A stretch of DNA of 15,828 nt from contig DAOUWT010000028.1 of assembly GCA_030666985.1 (NCBI GenBank), positions 1-15,828 of the forward strand. The letters are read 5' to 3'. Positions 13,686-15,828 of this stretch are shown here, piece after piece. This DNA is from Chloroflexota bacterium. GTDB lineage: Bacteria; Chloroflexota; Anaerolineae; Anaerolineales; UBA11858. Position numbers and translations under genes: made by a program. Position 1 is the stretch's first letter; each line of letters opens with the position of its first letter. Under the pieces are notes generated by a model, which was given only the letters and a program-made list of their open reading frames with translations, did no database searches and was not told the DNA's origin.

Positions 13686-15419
13686 TTATTTCGTAATCTC
13701 TTCAACGTATTCTACCGCGTTGGGACAATATATCCCTAACTCGAAGGATACATGCTCCCAATCTATTGGGTCTCCTGCTAGAATCTGATCTACAGCTTCT
13801 TCTAAACAGCCGGGGCCAGCGTGGTAATTCACAAGCGTAAAGCGCCACAAATCTTCGTAACTGCTGGCTTCACCGGGGGTTGTTCCGGCCGCAGAAGCGA
13901 TGATCTGTCCCGTTTGCTTACAATTCCCAACCAGAGTTTGGGCAAAATATGAGATGCTCGTGTTGACGTTTTCCATGTCAATTCCCTGGGAGCACTCTGG
14001 GCATTCTGCATTTATGCTTGCTAGCAAAGCTCCCCGCAAGAGAACTTGATTCTCTTCTTCCATGTGCGCATACCCTTTCTGACACGTCTCGTCACTGAGC
14101 ACTAATGGGCAAAACTGGTTGAAAAAATCCTGGTTCCAAAGCAAGGCCGTATCAGCCCCTAGTTCTGTCAATTGCCCCAATCCATATTCATCGTAGGTGT
14201 TGCGGAGTACTCCAGGCCAAAATTGACTTTCTTGAGCAAATATCCTTTTCAGGGTTTGGGAGGGGATGCCGCTTTCTTGGGATGCTTTGATGATGTAGGG
14301 ATCAAATAAATTTTGCCACCTGGTAACTTCTGGGCGCGCTTTTTCTAACCCGCATTGGGAAGCATAGCCATTTGTCAGGAGGCCTCCGTACTCGCAATCG
14401 CTGGCGTCGGCCATGTTGTTCTTGATCAACTGCCCCGCTAAATAAGCCAGAGGCATATCCGTAGCTAATAATTCCGGGTGCGTGGGATTGGCGAGCCAAT
14501 GGGGAGGAGTTCCAATAGAGGGAAAAGCCTCCCACGCTTGGGCGCAGATGTCCGTTTGCTCCCAGTCTCCTCCCTCGCTTACCAGGTCAATATACCAGCC
14601 GCTGCTTTCGGAAGTATCTGAAATGCCGCTGTCTGAAACACCGCTGTCAACTAATCTCACCCGTCCATGGTAATGTTTGCTGCTGTCACCGTAGCTGGAA
14701 TCGGCCCAAAATTCCAATGTTACCCCCTGCGTGGAGGTAACACGCAAAGGTATCTCGCAAGTCTGCCCCTGGCATACAAAAGGGATATTATTCAAGCGAC
14801 CCTGAATCTGAGTTATGTGCTCATTTGGAAGTGGGTCTTGGGCCGTTATCCGTAAGGCGGGTATCTCAGAACACAAGTTTGGGGTTTCAGTAGGAGAACA
14901 CCCCTCCAAAGACACTCTTGCTTCTGGAACAGGAAGTTCGATAGTGACTTCTTTTTCTCTTGGTGTTGAACCAATTAAATGGAGGTACACACCCGAACAG
15001 TTTTCAGTGTCCCCATCAACTGCTTCTGGGCAAGCGATTGTCTCTGCCCACTCTTCGTAAACACTTTCCCCACAGTAAATATAAATCTCAGTGGCGGTGG
15101 GAAAACCTTCGTGGTCGGTATAAATGTGACAAAGGTGCTCGTTATCTGACCAGCGGGACATCCACCATTCATACTGAGTATATGCCACTACAATCGTCGT
15201 CGTGCGGCGCGGGTCGCCATCGGCAAAAGCTTGAAAATGACTCAAAGAAGACCCCAGAATCGCGCCAACAATCACTACTAGTACTAGAAGTGACTTGCGA
15301 AAAAACAAGACTTTTCGGCGAAAAAACAAGACTTTTCGGCGAAAAAACAAGACTTTTCGGCGAAAAAACAAGACTTTTCGGCGAAAAAATGAGATTATTC
15401 GGGGGTTTTTATTCCTCAT
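13686..15419 (-). CDS. Exported lytic transglycosylase-like (SLT) protein with N-terminal heptad repeats
   Basis: A 577-residue protein. The N-terminus is four copies of FFRRKVL (residues 11-38, plus FFRK), then a hydrophobic stretch (43-60, SLLVLVVIVGAILGSSLS) and a plausible signal peptidase site after AFA (66/67). The middle (70-370) is Cys-rich, unrecognised, and contains a Ser/Gly/Asp segment (VDSGVSDSGISD). The C-terminal third resembles soluble lytic transglycosylase domains. It has the putative catalytic Glu397 in RIFAQESQFWP, GLGQL (413-417, in place of GLMQ) and NYHAG (531-535, in place of YNAG). SLT enzymes cleave the MurNAc-GlcNAc bond of peptidoglycan. The ATG at 15419 has no clear Shine-Dalgarno. 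Each 21-bp repeat includes an in-frame TTG, and starting at the last one would leave a classical short signal peptide. The gene is monocistronic and convergent with the small gene. Confidence 0.82.
   Translation of the reverse strand: MRNKNPRIISFFRRKVLFFRRKVLFFRRKVLFFRRKVLFFRKSLLVLVVIVGAILGSSLSHFQAFADGDPRRTTTIVVAYTQYEWWMSRWSDNEHLCHIYTDHEGFPTATEIYIYCGESVYEEWAETIACPEAVDGDTENCSGVYLHLIGSTPREKEVTIELPVPEARVSLEGCSPTETPNLCSEIPALRITAQDPLPNEHITQIQGRLNNIPFVCQGQTCEIPLRVTSTQGVTLEFWADSSYGDSSKHYHGRVRLVDSGVSDSGISDTSESSGWYIDLVSEGGDWEQTDICAQAWEAFPSIGTPPHWLANPTHPELLATDMPLAYLAGQLIKNNMADASDCEYGGLLTNGYASQCGLEKARPEVTRWQNLFDPYIIKASQESGIPSQTLKRIFAQESQFWPGVLRNTYDEYGLGQLTELGADTALLWNQDFFNQFCPLVLSDETCQKGYAHMEEENQVLLRGALLASINAECPECSQGIDMENVNTSISYFAQTLVGNCKQTGQIIASAAGTTPGEASSYEDLWRFTLVNYHAGPGCLEEAVDQILAGDPIDWEHVSFELGIYCPNAVEYVEEITK
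14617..14646 (-). repeat. 15-bp in-frame tandem duplication inside the exported protein gene
   Basis: TCTGAAATGCCGCTG (14617-14631) and TCTGAAACACCGCTG (14632-14646) are adjacent copies with two differences. They encode the DSGVSDSGIS segment. Confidence 0.7.
15298..15402 (-). repeat. 21-bp tandem repeat (4 perfect units plus one diverged) encoding FFRRKVL
   Basis: Four identical 21-base units run 15298-15318, 15319-15339, 15340-15360 and 15361-15381; a fifth (15382-15402) differs at four positions. Unit length is a multiple of three, so copy-number change keeps the reading frame. Perfect identity suggests recent expansion. Confidence 0.95.
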
Positions 15420-15526
15420 CGGCAGGGAGATTTTCTTTAATAAACGTTGATGAAGTTTTGCAGTAAGCGTCTAACGAAGCTTCGCCTTGCCGTAGGCACG
15501 CCCTTGGCGAAACCGACAAGAGAATG

Positions 15527-15599
15527 GGACGCGGACGAGCACGGACAAGCGCGGATTTTTAAATTTTTTATCCGCGTTTTTCCGCGTTCATCCGTGTCC
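15527..15599. repeat. 30-bp imperfect inverted repeat of the CGCGGAT type
   Basis: The left arm at 15527-15556 (GGACGCGGACGAGCACGGAC then AAGCGCGGAT) and the right arm at 15570-15599 (complement reading GGACACGGATGAACGCGG...) match at 24 of 30 positions, with a 13-base AT-rich loop. It resembles the widespread CGCGGATGAACGCGGAT dispersed repeats (from memory). No gene is seen from 15420 to the window end. Confidence 0.75.
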
Positions 15600-15650
15600 A
15601 AAAATCTTGTCTCATTTGTAAAGAATTTCTGATATAAGGAGTTCAGCCAT

Positions 15651-15716
15651 GTCACTCTGAGAGAGTGTTTTGTGCGAACGAAGAGTCTCCCTGCTCAAAA
15701 TGTGGGGGATTCTTCG
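15651..15716. repeat. Palindromic element with GAAGAGTCTCCC / GGGGGATTCTTC arms
   Basis: The arms at 15680-15691 and 15704-15715 pair with two mismatches, next to TCACTCTGAGAGAGTG at 15652-15667, itself a small hairpin. The layout resembles GTCACTCTGAGCGAAG-type dispersed repeats. AAGGAG (15636-15641) and an ATG (15649-15651) sit at its left edge, and the frame closes after three codons. Confidence 0.55.
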
Positions 15717-15744
15717 GGCAAAAACCGCCCTACTAAGAAACATA

Positions 15745-15828
15745 TGTCGCTGCGAGGAACGCCTTTTGTGACGCGGCAGCCTCCCTGAGCAACAAAGGGG
15801 CACAGTGTTCAGGGAGATTGCCACACCC
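15745..15828. mobile_element. MITE-like dispersed repeat, copy 3 (truncated by window end)
   Basis: TGTCGCTGCGAGGAACGCC at 15745-15763 and AGGGAGATTGCCACACCC at 15811-15828 match copy 1 (2102 onwards) in the same orientation. The internal GCGGCAGCCTCCCTGA is equivalent to copy 1's GTGGCAGTCTCCCGG. The distal end lies outside the window. Confidence 0.8.

Noticed and set aside
14960..15466. 168-residue plus-strand frame with TRLFGEK repeats
   Set aside because: It is the reverse reading of the 21-bp repeats; the minus strand has the signal peptide and SLT motifs.
15437..15824. Short open frames in both strands near the window end
   Set aside because: All are composed of dispersed repeats and inverted repeats, without ribosome binding sites or recognisable protein features.

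Overview
The window looks like chromosomal DNA from a bacterium with a Chloroflexota (Anaerolineae-like) style of organisation. This is an inference from three things: response regulators fused to CpaE/TadZ-type ATPases, many short degenerate repeats in the intergenic gaps, and MITE-like dispersed elements. No rRNA or marker phylogeny is available to confirm it. Thirteen protein genes are supported. There is no tRNA, rRNA, CRISPR array or transposase gene.

Layout: (1) 1-1100: a lipoprotein with a toast-rack-like beta fold, bordered by short repeats. (2) 1053-2261: a lone tyrosine-recombinase-like gene that has lost most catalytic residues. It has a good sigma70-type promoter overlapped by a palindrome, and its 3' end runs into a ~200-bp dispersed repeat. 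(3) 2359-3777 (minus): tilS, divergent from the next operon across a short gap with a symmetric TATAAT palindrome. (4) 3848-6964 (plus): a compact signalling operon of a receiver-CpaE-like ATPase, a sirtuin (NAD-dependent protein deacylase) and a soluble GAF histidine kinase, with a 5-nt gap then an 8-nt overlap. It ends at a strong bidirectional hairpin. (5) 9706-7021 (minus): prfA-prmC-tsaC, a widespread translation-fidelity gene order (RF1, its glutamine methyltransferase, and the t6A enzyme). (6) 9707-10097: a gene-free gap with hairpins and two C-run blocks. (7) 10098-11306: a second receiver-CpaE-like ATPase, paralogous to the first. (8) 11307-13600: rho behind a ~300-nt leader with mutually exclusive hairpins, then a small acidic protein, an inverted copy of the ~200-bp repeat, and a strong terminator. 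(9) 15419-13686 (minus): an exported lytic-transglycosylase-like protein with four perfect 21-bp repeats at its N-terminus. (10) 15420-15828: repeat-rich DNA, including a third copy of the dispersed element cut by the window edge.

Functionally, the housekeeping part (tilS, prfA, prmC, tsaC, rho) covers tRNA modification, translation termination and transcription termination. The two receiver-ATPase proteins and the kinase probably form a phosphorelay controlling localisation or assembly of some surface structure, and the sirtuin is the unexpected partner. The least explained structures are the kinase-sirtuin-receiver ATPase operon, the rho leader, the degenerate recombinase, the C-run spacer and the expanding N-terminal repeat of the exported protein.
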